Below are positions 47,999 through 56,888 of a stretch of 64,000 nucleotides of DNA, one piece after another (position 1 is the first letter of the stretch; every line of letters begins with the position of its first letter). The notes beneath the pieces were generated by a model, which was given only the letters and a program-made list of their open reading frames with translations, had not been told where the DNA came from and did not search any database. The DNA comes from Proteus columbae (lineage in GTDB: Bacteria; Pseudomonadota; Gammaproteobacteria; Enterobacterales; Enterobacteriaceae), in the NCBI RefSeq assembly GCF_002777965.1, contig NZ_NGVR01000032.1, forward strand, positions 124,001-188,000, in the 5' to 3' direction. The position numbers were made by a program, and so were the translations under genes.

Positions 47999-48351
47999 AA
48001 TAACGTTAAATTTTCAGCGAGATCTCTTTTCTAATCTCTTTTTCAAAAAAATGATAATTAATTGTAAATTAAAGTATCTTATATTATCTCAATTATGAGA
48101 CAAATAACTTATTGTTAATATTAAACTAAATTTCTTATTTTAATTTCAAATAACGATAATTTAGATGGTTAATTATATTTCGAATGAAAGAGTATTTATT
48201 TTATTATTTTGAGTGTGTGTGAAAAAACAGAATAAACATAGGTAGAATAGCCTTTAATGCTAAATTAATAAGGTTACTAGCATCTTATTCTTTTTATTTT
48301 CTGTTATAATAAATAAGCTTTCTCTAAATTACATACAAAAAGGAGTGAGTT
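47999..48351. other. AT-rich intergenic region
   Basis: 353 bases without a supported gene between cutA and the next small gene. I see AT-rich runs only, apart from the ribosome binding site AAGGAG at its end. Confidence 0.5.
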
Positions 48352-48585
48352 GTGAAAACAAACAGAGTCGCAAGACGTATTTTAGGTTTACCTTATAATT
48401 TAAGTCGGTCTAAAAAGAAAGTGCGTTTTTCCATTATTGCCTCTACAAACGCTGAAAATGTACCTGCTGAGTTAAAAAACACAGCTAAAATCTGTTTAAA
48501 ACAGGATTTCAGAAAGAACGCAGAGCATAAACGTATATATATGAAGTTAACAGATGCTTATCCAGAGTATCTTGCAACTAATTAA
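48352..48585 (+). CDS. Small basic hypothetical protein
   Basis: 77 residues, rich in Lys and Arg (KTNRVARRI, SRSKKKVRF), not recognised. The start is GTG 48352 with a strong AAGGAG seven bases upstream, and a long hairpin terminator follows; these two signals support it as a real gene. The charge suggests nucleic-acid contact, which is only a guess. Confidence 0.55.
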   Translation: MKTNRVARRILGLPYNLSRSKKKVRFSIIASTNAENVPAELKNTAKICLKQDFRKNAEHKRIYMKLTDAYPEYLATN

Positions 48586-48658
48586 TATTTTTATACGCCA
48601 ACGCTATTTAATAAATATTTTCGCATTTAGTTTGTATACTTAAGATATTAAAAATAGC

Positions 48659-48694
48659 ATATCCCTTACATCATGTAAGGGATATTAGTTTTTT
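48659..48694. terminator. Terminator after the small basic protein gene
   Basis: TATCCCTTACAT and ATGTAAGGGATA form a nearly perfect palindrome (loop central), followed by a TTAGTTTTTT tract; it may also serve the convergent RlaP operon. Confidence 0.75.
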
Positions 48695-48713
48695 ATACTA
48701 ATTTATTTTTCTA

Positions 48714-49766
48714 CTATTTATAAAGCTCTTTTCTTATATTTATAAGAGCAATTTCTGCAATTGAAGGCTCAATTTTATCCGGCAACAGACTTAATTGAAA
48801 TGCACTATTAATGGTCTTAATAAGAATTTCACTGCGCTCTAATAATTCATCATAACTAAACTGACCTGCCTTAATTGCTAATAATTCATCTCTATTATCA
48901 CACCAAACCTTCACTTTCCCTTCTTGTGCGATCCCTAATGCAATATAGAGTAATCTAAAGGTATGCATCATATTCTTACTATCGTAACTTCTGCCATGAT
49001 CAATGTTTTGTTGGTAACGAACATCATTACGTTGCTCAACCCACTGCCAATATTCATGATATTGCTTACGATATGCACTATAACCTTCTTTATTAAAGCT
49101 AAGATAACCTTCTAGTTTTGCTGTTTTAGAAATACTACTTAGCAATACATCATTAGCATTTTCTTTTTTTATTATTCCTTGATAAGGCACTTTATCATCA
49201 TAATAAATTGCATAAATATCTTGAGCATGAGTAAGTTTTGTTAACCCAATATGCTCTTGTTTCCAATGTCGATTTTCTAACCAAGTATTGATTAGTATTG
49301 TTTTTCCATCTTCAATGACATAACAAAAATCAAGAATGGTTTTTAATTTTTTTTCGACCGGATTTACTATTTTTTTGTTTAGTCCCTGAGCTTTCTTAAT
49401 CTGCCCTTGAGCATAGTGCACAAATGTTTGAACACAAGTTTTAGACAAAAACCATTCTGGTTTTATCAATGACATTAGAGGGTGTCGATAAATAACCATA
49501 TGTTCAGGTGAATTAAGTAGCTCTAAAATATTAGGATTAGATGCACACAATAGTTCTATAAATCTTCCAAGCTCATAATAAACTATATCATTGGTTTCAT
49601 TACTTACTTGTGGTGTGTATTCCAACCCATAAAAAAGATTTTTAGGGAGATAAAAGACACCTTTAATATCCGTATCTGATGTTTCAGTTGCAAGATTATG
49701 TGAACGACTTCCGGCGATACTTTCAAATAAAAGGTAAGGTTTTATATCTTCAATAGTCAGTTTCAT
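48714..49766 (-). CDS. RlaP-type nucleotidyltransferase, second copy
   Basis: 350 residues. DNA polymerase beta-fold core near the N terminus: AGSRSHNLATETSDTDIKG, with Gly19-Ser20 and metal-binding Asp31/Asp33 (pattern GS...SDxD). Family PF10127 is described as RNA-repair-linked. The rest is helical. It overlaps the end of the next upstream gene by 17 bases, so the two are cotranscribed. The RNA role is known for the family by gene context, not shown here. Confidence 0.78.
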   Translation of the reverse strand: MKLTIEDIKPYLLFESIAGSRSHNLATETSDTDIKGVFYLPKNLFYGLEYTPQVSNETNDIVYYELGRFIELLCASNPNILELLNSPEHMVIYRHPLMSLIKPEWFLSKTCVQTFVHYAQGQIKKAQGLNKKIVNPVEKKLKTILDFCYVIEDGKTILINTWLENRHWKQEHIGLTKLTHAQDIYAIYYDDKVPYQGIIKKENANDVLLSSISKTAKLEGYLSFNKEGYSAYRKQYHEYWQWVEQRNDVRYQQNIDHGRSYDSKNMMHTFRLLYIALGIAQEGKVKVWCDNRDELLAIKAGQFSYDELLERSEILIKTINSAFQLSLLPDKIEPSIAEIALINIRKELYK

Positions 49767-50529
49767 CTAATTTTTTCCTAAACCAATTATTTAAAATATC
49801 ATTATCAGGCACGGTTCTTTTGGTTAATTGAACATTTGTTTCTTGCCATAAAAAAATCACTAGATGCTGCATCGCATCTGTTGGAACCCAAGTAAAATGT
49901 TCATTTTTATCTGACTTAAATTCTACTAATTCTTTGATAGCTTTTTGTTCTTCAATAGTTAAGATTTTTATCAACTTATCCAATTCCATAGGAGGAATGT
50001 CTCCTGTCTTCACTGTCCAATAAGCGGATAAAAGAGAACGTAGTATATAGAACCATTTTTTTAATTTTATTGGCTCTACACTAATCTCATTTTTCGCGTT
50101 ATTTTCAGGAGAATATCCACTCACAACTTTAACAATTCCTCTGTAATGATGAACAATCACTTTTGGTTGATAATAGAGTTTTGCAAGCTCAAATAACTCT
50201 TTTTGAACATTAGGATATTGTTGATAAATTATTGGTGATTGGAGCCATTCTAATAATATACAATTCGATTTACGTAATAAGTGTAGTGCCTTGGTAATGT
50301 CCCAAGCGCCTACATCAAACCAACTATTTTCTATCCATTCGAAGGTTTCTTTAGGTTTATCAATAGAAAGATAAGCATTACGAGGTCGAATAAAAATACC
50401 TCGCACATCATAATCACTATCTATTGAGGCAAATCCCCAAGCTCGGCTACCACTTTCTGCAACATAAAGTAATTTAACTTGATGCTCTTGCTCTATTTGC
50501 GGGAGTTTTTTTAAAATCTCATTATGCAT
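49750..50529 (-). CDS. RlaP-type nucleotidyltransferase, first copy
   Basis: 259 residues with the same core, SGSRAWGFASIDSDYDVRG (Gly27-Ser28, Asp39, Asp41), in the first 45 residues. It is shorter than its neighbour and only moderately similar, so the two are old paralogues, not a recent duplication. AAGGA precedes the ATG. Confidence 0.78.
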   Translation of the reverse strand: MHNEILKKLPQIEQEHQVKLLYVAESGSRAWGFASIDSDYDVRGIFIRPRNAYLSIDKPKETFEWIENSWFDVGAWDITKALHLLRKSNCILLEWLQSPIIYQQYPNVQKELFELAKLYYQPKVIVHHYRGIVKVVSGYSPENNAKNEISVEPIKLKKWFYILRSLLSAYWTVKTGDIPPMELDKLIKILTIEEQKAIKELVEFKSDKNEHFTWVPTDAMQHLVIFLWQETNVQLTKRTVPDNDILNNWFRKKLDETDY

Positions 50530-50673
50530 GATGTCCTTATCTCCTTATTGTTACTTTTTCATTAGTTTACATTTTAATACTAATATTCTATGGTTATAAC
50601 ACAGACATAAGCCAATACAAACTTGGTCAATTCTTATTTTACCCATGTAGAATTAGGTGCTTTATAAATTAAA

Positions 50674-51270
50674 ATGATAACCTCACAACAAGCACAAGAT
50701 ATTGTTCTTAATCACTGTCATTCATCACCACCTTGTAGTGAACAATTTACTATTTATTTTTGTGAGTTATCGCCTAAGAAAGATTTTTGGATAATCCGTT
50801 GTAACTCTGAGCGTTATGTTATTTATAATCAATTAGATCATTGTTATGTTGGTGTAAATGCCTATTTAGTTGATACTACTACGGGTAAAATTGATATCGT
50901 TGGTAGTGGAGAGAGTGTCGAGGATTTTCTGCAAGATATCTATGATGTTCAAACTGCTAGCAATCAGTATTATCTTCTTCACCCTGCTTTTTCCAAAGAA
51001 AACAAAATCCCATTACTTCATTTAAAACATTGGATAGGATGCGGATATATTGATGCTATAAATTTACTTACCATTAATAAAAATTGGTTTACTGGTAAAC
51101 GCCGTTATTTAAAACATATACAAGTATTATTAGATAAGCAGAATATTGAAACTGAAATTATTCTCGTGGATAAAACCGAGCATGCTATTATCGTCGATAA
51201 TAGTATATGGTTTGAAGAAGATATTAAAAAAGAATTAAGGAAGGTTATTGGGTATGAGAGTTCACGTTAA
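50674..51270 (+). CDS. YrhB/Imm35-like protein
   Basis: The first 90 residues resemble the Imm35/YrhB domain (FWIIRCNSERYVIYNQ, then AYLVDTTTGKIDIVGSGES). The C-terminal half, about 105-198, is a separate alpha/beta unit that I do not recognise. Imm35 proteins can be toxin immunity proteins, but no toxin gene is adjacent. 198 residues. Confidence 0.6.
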   Translation: MITSQQAQDIVLNHCHSSPPCSEQFTIYFCELSPKKDFWIIRCNSERYVIYNQLDHCYVGVNAYLVDTTTGKIDIVGSGESVEDFLQDIYDVQTASNQYYLLHPAFSKENKIPLLHLKHWIGCGYIDAINLLTINKNWFTGKRRYLKHIQVLLDKQNIETEIILVDKTEHAIIVDNSIWFEEDIKKELRKVIGYESSR

Positions 51271-51377
51271 TAAATCTAATTACTGTTTATTCAAAACACA
51301 ATAGATAAAAATAACCAAAATGGTAATGTAAGTTCATAAAATATCTATTTATGATTTTTTATCTATTGGAGTTTTCT

Positions 51378-52001
51378 ATGAATACTGATGATATAAGAAG
51401 TATTGCAGAAACCAGAAAAAATAATTTAATTTATATTATTGAACATCATTATAAAGGTAAACAAAAAAGACTTGCTGATGCATTAGGTGTGGCACCAAGC
51501 ATGATTTCTCGTTATCTATCACCAAAAGATTTAAAAAGCCATCGTGAACTTACAGACCCCATGTCACGAAAAATTGAATATGTGACTAAAATTAGTAAAT
51601 ATTGGATGGATGTAGACCATCTGAAAGAAGGTCATATTGGATCAGAAAAAGAAGAATACATTCCGACAGAAATTAGCAAAATACTCTCAGATAACATCAC
51701 AACATTCATGTTAAACGATGGAATAAAATCAAGAGTTAAACTCTCCGTTGACTCAGGTCTTGCACAGTCAACGGTTAACCACATTATTAATTGTGAAGCA
51801 AGTGCTGCGGCTGAAAGTATTGATGCTATAGCTAAAGCAATGGGTCGTCAAACTTATGAATTGTTAATCCCTAAGAATGATAAGAATGCTATTAATTACG
51901 ATAGAAAAGCTTATTCTAAATTACCTTTAAGTGAGCAAATATCAATTCAAAATTTTATTGAATTTATTATTTATAAAAATAATCCTATTACTAAAAAATA
52001 A
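51378..52001 (+). CDS. Double helix-turn-helix regulator
   Basis: Two HTH-like segments: GKQKRLADALGVAPSMISRYL (split over residues about 25-45) and RVKLSVDSGLAQSTVNHII (about 116-134). This is the layout of phage- and plasmid-type regulators. GGAG seven bases before ATG 51378 sets the start, giving 207 residues. Family not named. It is 107 bases after the Imm35-like gene. Confidence 0.68.
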   Translation: MNTDDIRSIAETRKNNLIYIIEHHYKGKQKRLADALGVAPSMISRYLSPKDLKSHRELTDPMSRKIEYVTKISKYWMDVDHLKEGHIGSEKEEYIPTEISKILSDNITTFMLNDGIKSRVKLSVDSGLAQSTVNHIINCEASAAAESIDAIAKAMGRQTYELLIPKNDKNAINYDRKAYSKLPLSEQISIQNFIEFIIYKNNPITKK

Positions 52002-52013
52002 TTCTATACAAAA

Positions 52014-52050
52014 AAGCCACCAGTAACTTACTGATGGCTCTTGGTTTTTT
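52014..52050. terminator. Bidirectional terminator between the HTH gene and guaA
   Basis: AGCCACCAGTA pairs with TACTGATGGCT (one mismatch) and T runs follow on both strands. A further inverted repeat AACCTTTATC/GATAAAGGTT lies at 52051-52080. Confidence 0.85.
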
Positions 52051-52083
52051 AACCTTTATCAACTATTGCTGATAAAGGTTATT

Positions 52084-53661
52084 TTATTCCCACTCGATTG
52101 TTGCTGGTGGCTTACCGCTGATATCATAAACAACGCGGGAGATACCACTAACCTCATTGATAATGCGGTTGGAAACACGACCTAAGAAGTCATATGGTAA
52201 ATGTGCCCAATGCGCTGTCATAAAGTCCACAGTTTCAACTGCACGTAATGAAACAACCCAGTCATATTTACGACCGTCGCCCATAACGCCGACTGAACGC
52301 ACAGGTAAGAACACGGTAAATGCTTGGCTTACTTTGTTATATAAGTCAGCTTTATGCAATTCTTCAATAAAGATAGCATCAGCACGACGCAGTAAATCAC
52401 AATACTCTTTTTTGATTTCACCTAATACACGAACCCCTAAACCAGGGCCTGGGAATGGATGACGATAAAGCATGTCGTAAGGTAAGCCTAACTCTAGACC
52501 AATTTTACGGACTTCATCTTTAAACAGCTCTTTTAACGGCTCAACTAAACCCAGTTTCATATCATCAGGTAAACCACCCACATTATGGTGTGATTTAATT
52601 ACGTGAGCTTTACCTGTTGCAGATGCTGCAGATTCAATCACATCTGGGTAAATAGTGCCTTGCGCCAACCATTTAACTTGTGGCTGTTTAACAGCTTCTT
52701 CATCAAAGATTTCAATGAATGTATGACCAATGATTTTGCGTTTTTTCTCAGGATCATTTTCGCCTTTCAGCGCAGTTAAGAAACGTTCTTCCGCTTCAAC
52801 ATGGATAATATTTAGGTCAAATTTACCTTTAAACATTTCCATGACTTGTTCGGCTTCATTCAGACGCAATAAGCCGTTATCAACAAATACACATGTTAAA
52901 CGCTTACCAATCGCACGATTTAACAGTAAAGCAGTCACTGAAGAGTCAACACCGCCTGATAACGCTAAAATAACGTGATCATCACCAATTTGCTCTTTTA
53001 AACGAGCAACAGTGTCTTCAATAATTGCGGCAGAAGTCCACAGTGCATCACAACCACAGATATCTAAAACAAAACGTTTTAAAATCGCTAAACCTTGATG
53101 AGTGTGTGTAACTTCCGGGTGGAATTGAACACCATAAAAACGTTTCTCTTCATTCGCCATAATAGCAAATGGACAAGTTTCAGTGCTGGCTACTGTTACA
53201 AAGTCTGATGGAATAGCAGTAACTTTGTCACCGTGGCTCATCCATACATCTAATAATGGTTTGCCATCTTCGCTAACTGAATCTTGAATATCATTGAACA
53301 GTGCACAAGTTTCACGAATTTCAACTTGTGAATAACCAAATTCACGCTCACCAGAAACTTCGACGTCGCCACCTAATTGCATCGACATCGTTTGCATACC
53401 ATAACAAATTCCTAATACAGGAACGCCTGCATTAAATACGTATTCTGGCGCACGAGGGCTGTTGTCTTCAGTAGTACTTTCAGGGCCACCAGACAGAATA
53501 ATACCATTAGGATTAAATTCACGAATTTGTTCTTCTGTAACATCCCATGCCCAGAGTTCACAATAAACGCCGATTTCACGGATACGACGAGCAATAAGCT
53601 GCGTATACTGTGAACCGAAATCAAGGATAAGAATGCGATGATTATGGATATTTGCTGTCAT
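52084..53661 (-). CDS. guaA: GMP synthase (glutamine-hydrolysing)
   Basis: Converts XMP to GMP. Class I amidotransferase triad Cys86 (GICYGM), His181 and Glu183 (FHPEV); ATP pyrophosphatase P-loop SGGVDSS at 235-241; C-terminal dimerisation domain ending PPATIEWE. 525 residues, as in E. coli. 101 bases downstream of guaB, in the guaBA operon. Confidence 0.98.
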   Translation of the reverse strand: MTANIHNHRILILDFGSQYTQLIARRIREIGVYCELWAWDVTEEQIREFNPNGIILSGGPESTTEDNSPRAPEYVFNAGVPVLGICYGMQTMSMQLGGDVEVSGEREFGYSQVEIRETCALFNDIQDSVSEDGKPLLDVWMSHGDKVTAIPSDFVTVASTETCPFAIMANEEKRFYGVQFHPEVTHTHQGLAILKRFVLDICGCDALWTSAAIIEDTVARLKEQIGDDHVILALSGGVDSSVTALLLNRAIGKRLTCVFVDNGLLRLNEAEQVMEMFKGKFDLNIIHVEAEERFLTALKGENDPEKKRKIIGHTFIEIFDEEAVKQPQVKWLAQGTIYPDVIESAASATGKAHVIKSHHNVGGLPDDMKLGLVEPLKELFKDEVRKIGLELGLPYDMLYRHPFPGPGLGVRVLGEIKKEYCDLLRRADAIFIEELHKADLYNKVSQAFTVFLPVRSVGVMGDGRKYDWVVSLRAVETVDFMTAHWAHLPYDFLGRVSNRIINEVSGISRVVYDISGKPPATIEWE

Positions 53662-53762
53662 TTGTGGTGAATTCCAAAACAGATAAAGTCATAAAGTTGA
53701 AAGGCTTGCTAATTTATAATCAAAACAAGGTAATAACTAAAACAAGCCTTTCTCGGAATAAA

Positions 53763-55229
53763 TTACATACCTAAGCGATAGTTAGGCGATTCTTTCGTGA
53801 TGGTCACATCATGGACATGGCTTTCTTGAATACCTGCACCACTGATACGAACAAATTCAGCTTTGGTATTCAAATCTTTAATTGTTGCGCAGCCTGTTAA
53901 GCCCATGCATGAGCGTAAACCACCCATTTGTTGGTGAACGATAGTTTTCAATAGACCTTTATAAGCAACACGGCCTTCGATACCTTCTGGTACTAATTTG
54001 TCTGCTGCATTGTCAGTTTGGAAGTAACGATCTGATGAACCTTTAGACATTGCACCTAATGAACCCATGCCACGATAGGATTTATAAGAACGACCTTGGA
54101 ATAGTTCGATTTCGCCCGGAGATTCTTCAGTACCTGCAAACATTGAACCAACCATAACGCAAGCTGCACCCGCTGCTAATGCTTTTGCAATATCGCCAGA
54201 GAAACGAATACCACCATCGGCAATAACAGGAATGTTGCGATCTTTCAGTGCTTCAACTGCATCTGCAATAGCGGTAATTTGTGGTACACCAACACCCGTT
54301 ACGATACGTGTTGTACAAATTGAACCTGGGCCAATACCTACTTTAACCGCACTAACACCTGCATCTGCCAGCGCTAAAGCACCTTCTGCAGTTGCAACGT
54401 TACCACCAATAATAGGTAGATTTGGATATAATGCTCGAGTATCACGAATGCGCTGTAATACGCCTTCAGAGTGACCGTGAGAAGAGTCGATAAGTAAAAC
54501 GTCAACGCCAGCGGCAACTAAGGCTGCTACACGTTCTTCGTTACCTGCACCTGCACCAACAGCAGCACCTACACGTAAACGACCGTGTTCATCTTTACAT
54601 GCGTTTGGTTTACGCTCTGCTTTTTTGAAGTCTTTTACAGTGATCATGCCTTTTAGGTGGAAGTTGTTATCAACCACTAAGGCTTTCTCTACACGTTTTT
54701 CATGCATTCTTTGCATGACAACATCTCGTGCTTCACCTTCTTGTACAGTCACTAAGCGTTCTTTTGGTGTCATTACCGCAGTAACTGGTTGGTCTAAATC
54801 AGTAACAAAACGAACATCACGACCAGTAATAATACCCACTAATTCATTGTCATTAGTCACAACTGGGTAACCTGCAAAGCCATTGCGTTCAGTCATTGCT
54901 TGAACTTCACGTAAAGAAGTTTCTGGTGTTACGGTGATAGGATCAGTGACAACACCACTTTCATGTTTTTTCACACGACGAACTTCTTCAGCTTGGCGTT
55001 CGATAGACATGTTTTTGTGGATAAAACCAATTCCACCTTCTTGAGCTAATGCGATAGCTAAAGGTGCTTCAGTCACAGTATCCATTGCAGCAGAAAGCAT
55101 AGGAACATTTAGGCGGATTGTTTCAGTCAGTTGAGTAGACAAGTCGGCAGTATTAGGAAGAACAGTGGAGTGTGCAGGAACTAACAAAACATCATCAAAT
55201 GTAAGTGCTTCTTTTTTAATTCGTAACAT
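53763..55229 (-). CDS. guaB: IMP dehydrogenase
   Basis: Rate-limiting step of guanine nucleotide synthesis, oxidising IMP to XMP. Catalytic Cys305 in GPGSICTTR, two CBS domains at about 93-205, and the FDDVLLVP start. 488 residues as in E. coli. Upstream of guaA. Confidence 0.98.
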   Translation of the reverse strand: MLRIKKEALTFDDVLLVPAHSTVLPNTADLSTQLTETIRLNVPMLSAAMDTVTEAPLAIALAQEGGIGFIHKNMSIERQAEEVRRVKKHESGVVTDPITVTPETSLREVQAMTERNGFAGYPVVTNDNELVGIITGRDVRFVTDLDQPVTAVMTPKERLVTVQEGEARDVVMQRMHEKRVEKALVVDNNFHLKGMITVKDFKKAERKPNACKDEHGRLRVGAAVGAGAGNEERVAALVAAGVDVLLIDSSHGHSEGVLQRIRDTRALYPNLPIIGGNVATAEGALALADAGVSAVKVGIGPGSICTTRIVTGVGVPQITAIADAVEALKDRNIPVIADGGIRFSGDIAKALAAGAACVMVGSMFAGTEESPGEIELFQGRSYKSYRGMGSLGAMSKGSSDRYFQTDNAADKLVPEGIEGRVAYKGLLKTIVHQQMGGLRSCMGLTGCATIKDLNTKAEFVRISGAGIQESHVHDVTITKESPNYRLGM

Positions 55230-55280
55230 AGCAATATCTCACCAAGGCGGCTTTTAGGAAATAGAAAATATTGCCGCGGA

Positions 55281-55304
55281 ATTATACACACCGAAATCGG
55301 TTGC
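55281..55304 (-). promoter_or_regulatory. guaBA promoter -10 and PurR-like site
   Basis: The minus strand has a perfect TATAAT (55281-55286) followed by the GC-rich TCCGCGGC discriminator typical of growth-rate-controlled promoters. Immediately upstream GCAACCGATTTCGGT (55290-55304) resembles a PurR operator. No good -35 was found. Confidence 0.5.
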
Positions 55305-55398
55305 TTCTAGCTTTTTTTCAAAATTTTTATTGATCCTGTCACTAACTTAGGTAGTATCAATCAATTAAGTCTTTGTTTTAAAATTTGATCTGGCTCAC

Positions 55399-56781
55399 AT
55401 GACACTACCGATAAACAATAATATTTTTACTGTTAGCCGTCTAAATAAGACCGTTCGCCAGTTATTAGAAATGGAAATGGGTCGCATTTGGATCAGCGCT
55501 GAAATTTCCAATTTTACTCAACCCTCTTCTGGACACTGGTATTTTACGTTAAAGGATACTAATGCCCAAATTAGAGCGGCGATGTTTCGTGGGCAAAATA
55601 CTAAAGTTACTTTTCGCCCTCAGCATGGTCAGCAGGTTTTAGTTCGCGCAACAATTACATTGTATGAACCACGAGGCGATTACCAATTGATTGTTGAGAG
55701 TATGCAACCTGCTGGTGACGGGCTCTTACAACAACAATTTGAGCTATTAAAACAAAAACTCAGTGCTGAAGGGTTATTTGATGCTATTCATAAAAAACCC
55801 CTACCATCTCCCGCTAAACAGATTGGTGTTATCACTTCATCAACGGGAGCCGCACTACACGACATATTAAATATTCTTCGTCGCCGTGATCCTTCTTTGC
55901 CTGTGCTTATCTACCCAACCGCTGTTCAAGGTGCTGAAGCGCCTATGCAGATTGTTCATGCCATCGAACTTGCTAACCGCCGTAAAGAGTGTGATGTTTT
56001 AATTGTTGGTCGTGGTGGCGGTTCATTAGAAGATCTCTGGGCATTTAATGATGAACGCGTTGCTCGTGCTATTTTTGCCAGTGAAATTCCAATTGTGAGT
56101 GCAGTTGGTCATGAAACCGATGTGACCATTGCTGATTTTATTGCCGATCTTAGAGCACCAACCCCTTCTGCGGCGGCAGAACTTATTAGTCGTAACAAAC
56201 TTGAGCTATTGCGCCAATTGCAGTCACAGCAACAACGCCTTGAAATGGCGATGGATTACTATTTAGCGAAAAAATTACGCGCAAAAACACAGCTTCATCA
56301 TCGTTTACAGCAACAACATCCTCATTTACGTCTTGCTCGTCAGCAAAATGTATTAGCTTCCACACAACAACGTTTAGTTTCTAGTTTTCAGCGGCTATTG
56401 CAAACCAAGCAACATCAACAAACACAACTACAAAAACGCCTTAATTACCAAGAACCTAGTTCACAAATTCAAGCATTACTTCGCCAACAACAGCAGTTGA
56501 TTTACCGTATGAGAGAAAGTATTTCACTACAGTTATCTCGTCAACGTGAACAATTCGCTATTAGCTGTTCTCGTTTAGAAAGTGTGAGTCCTCTCGCAAC
56601 ACTTTCTCGCGGTTACAGTATTAGCGAAACAGAGTCTGGAGAAGTGCTGAAAAATACCAAACAAGTGAAAGTGGGCGATCCACTAAAAACCCGTGTTGAA
56701 GATGGTTGGATCATTAGTGAAGTGGTTAAAACACAAAAGATAAGAGCTAAACGTAAAACTGCTTCTAAAAATGATAATTAG
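55399..56781 (+). CDS. xseA: Exodeoxyribonuclease VII large subunit
   Basis: Single-strand DNA exonuclease subunit. N-terminal OB fold ([13 protein letters not shown]), nuclease core with [30 protein letters not shown] and [13 protein letters not shown], then a long Gln/Leu-rich coiled coil (about 280-390). 460 residues against 456. Divergent from guaB, as in E. coli. Confidence 0.96.
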   Translation: MTLPINNNIFTVSRLNKTVRQLLEMEMGRIWISAEISNFTQPSSGHWYFTLKDTNAQIRAAMFRGQNTKVTFRPQHGQQVLVRATITLYEPRGDYQLIVESMQPAGDGLLQQQFELLKQKLSAEGLFDAIHKKPLPSPAKQIGVITSSTGAALHDILNILRRRDPSLPVLIYPTAVQGAEAPMQIVHAIELANRRKECDVLIVGRGGGSLEDLWAFNDERVARAIFASEIPIVSAVGHETDVTIADFIADLRAPTPSAAAELISRNKLELLRQLQSQQQRLEMAMDYYLAKKLRAKTQLHHRLQQQHPHLRLARQQNVLASTQQRLVSSFQRLLQTKQHQQTQLQKRLNYQEPSSQIQALLRQQQQLIYRMRESISLQLSRQREQFAISCSRLESVSPLATLSRGYSISETESGEVLKNTKQVKVGDPLKTRVEDGWIISEVVKTQKIRAKRKTASKNDN

Positions 56782-56818
56782 CCCCATCAAATGGCTTAGA
56801 TCAATATAAATACAAAAA

Positions 56819-56858
56819 GAAAACGGCATCAGAATTATATTGATGCCGTTTTTTATTA
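56819..56858. terminator. Bidirectional terminator between xseA and the receptor gene
   Basis: AAACGGCATCA pairs with TGATGCCGTTT around nine bases, followed by a T run. Confidence 0.88.
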
Positions 56859-56888
56859 TTTATGCTTTAAGATAATCATTACGTTATA

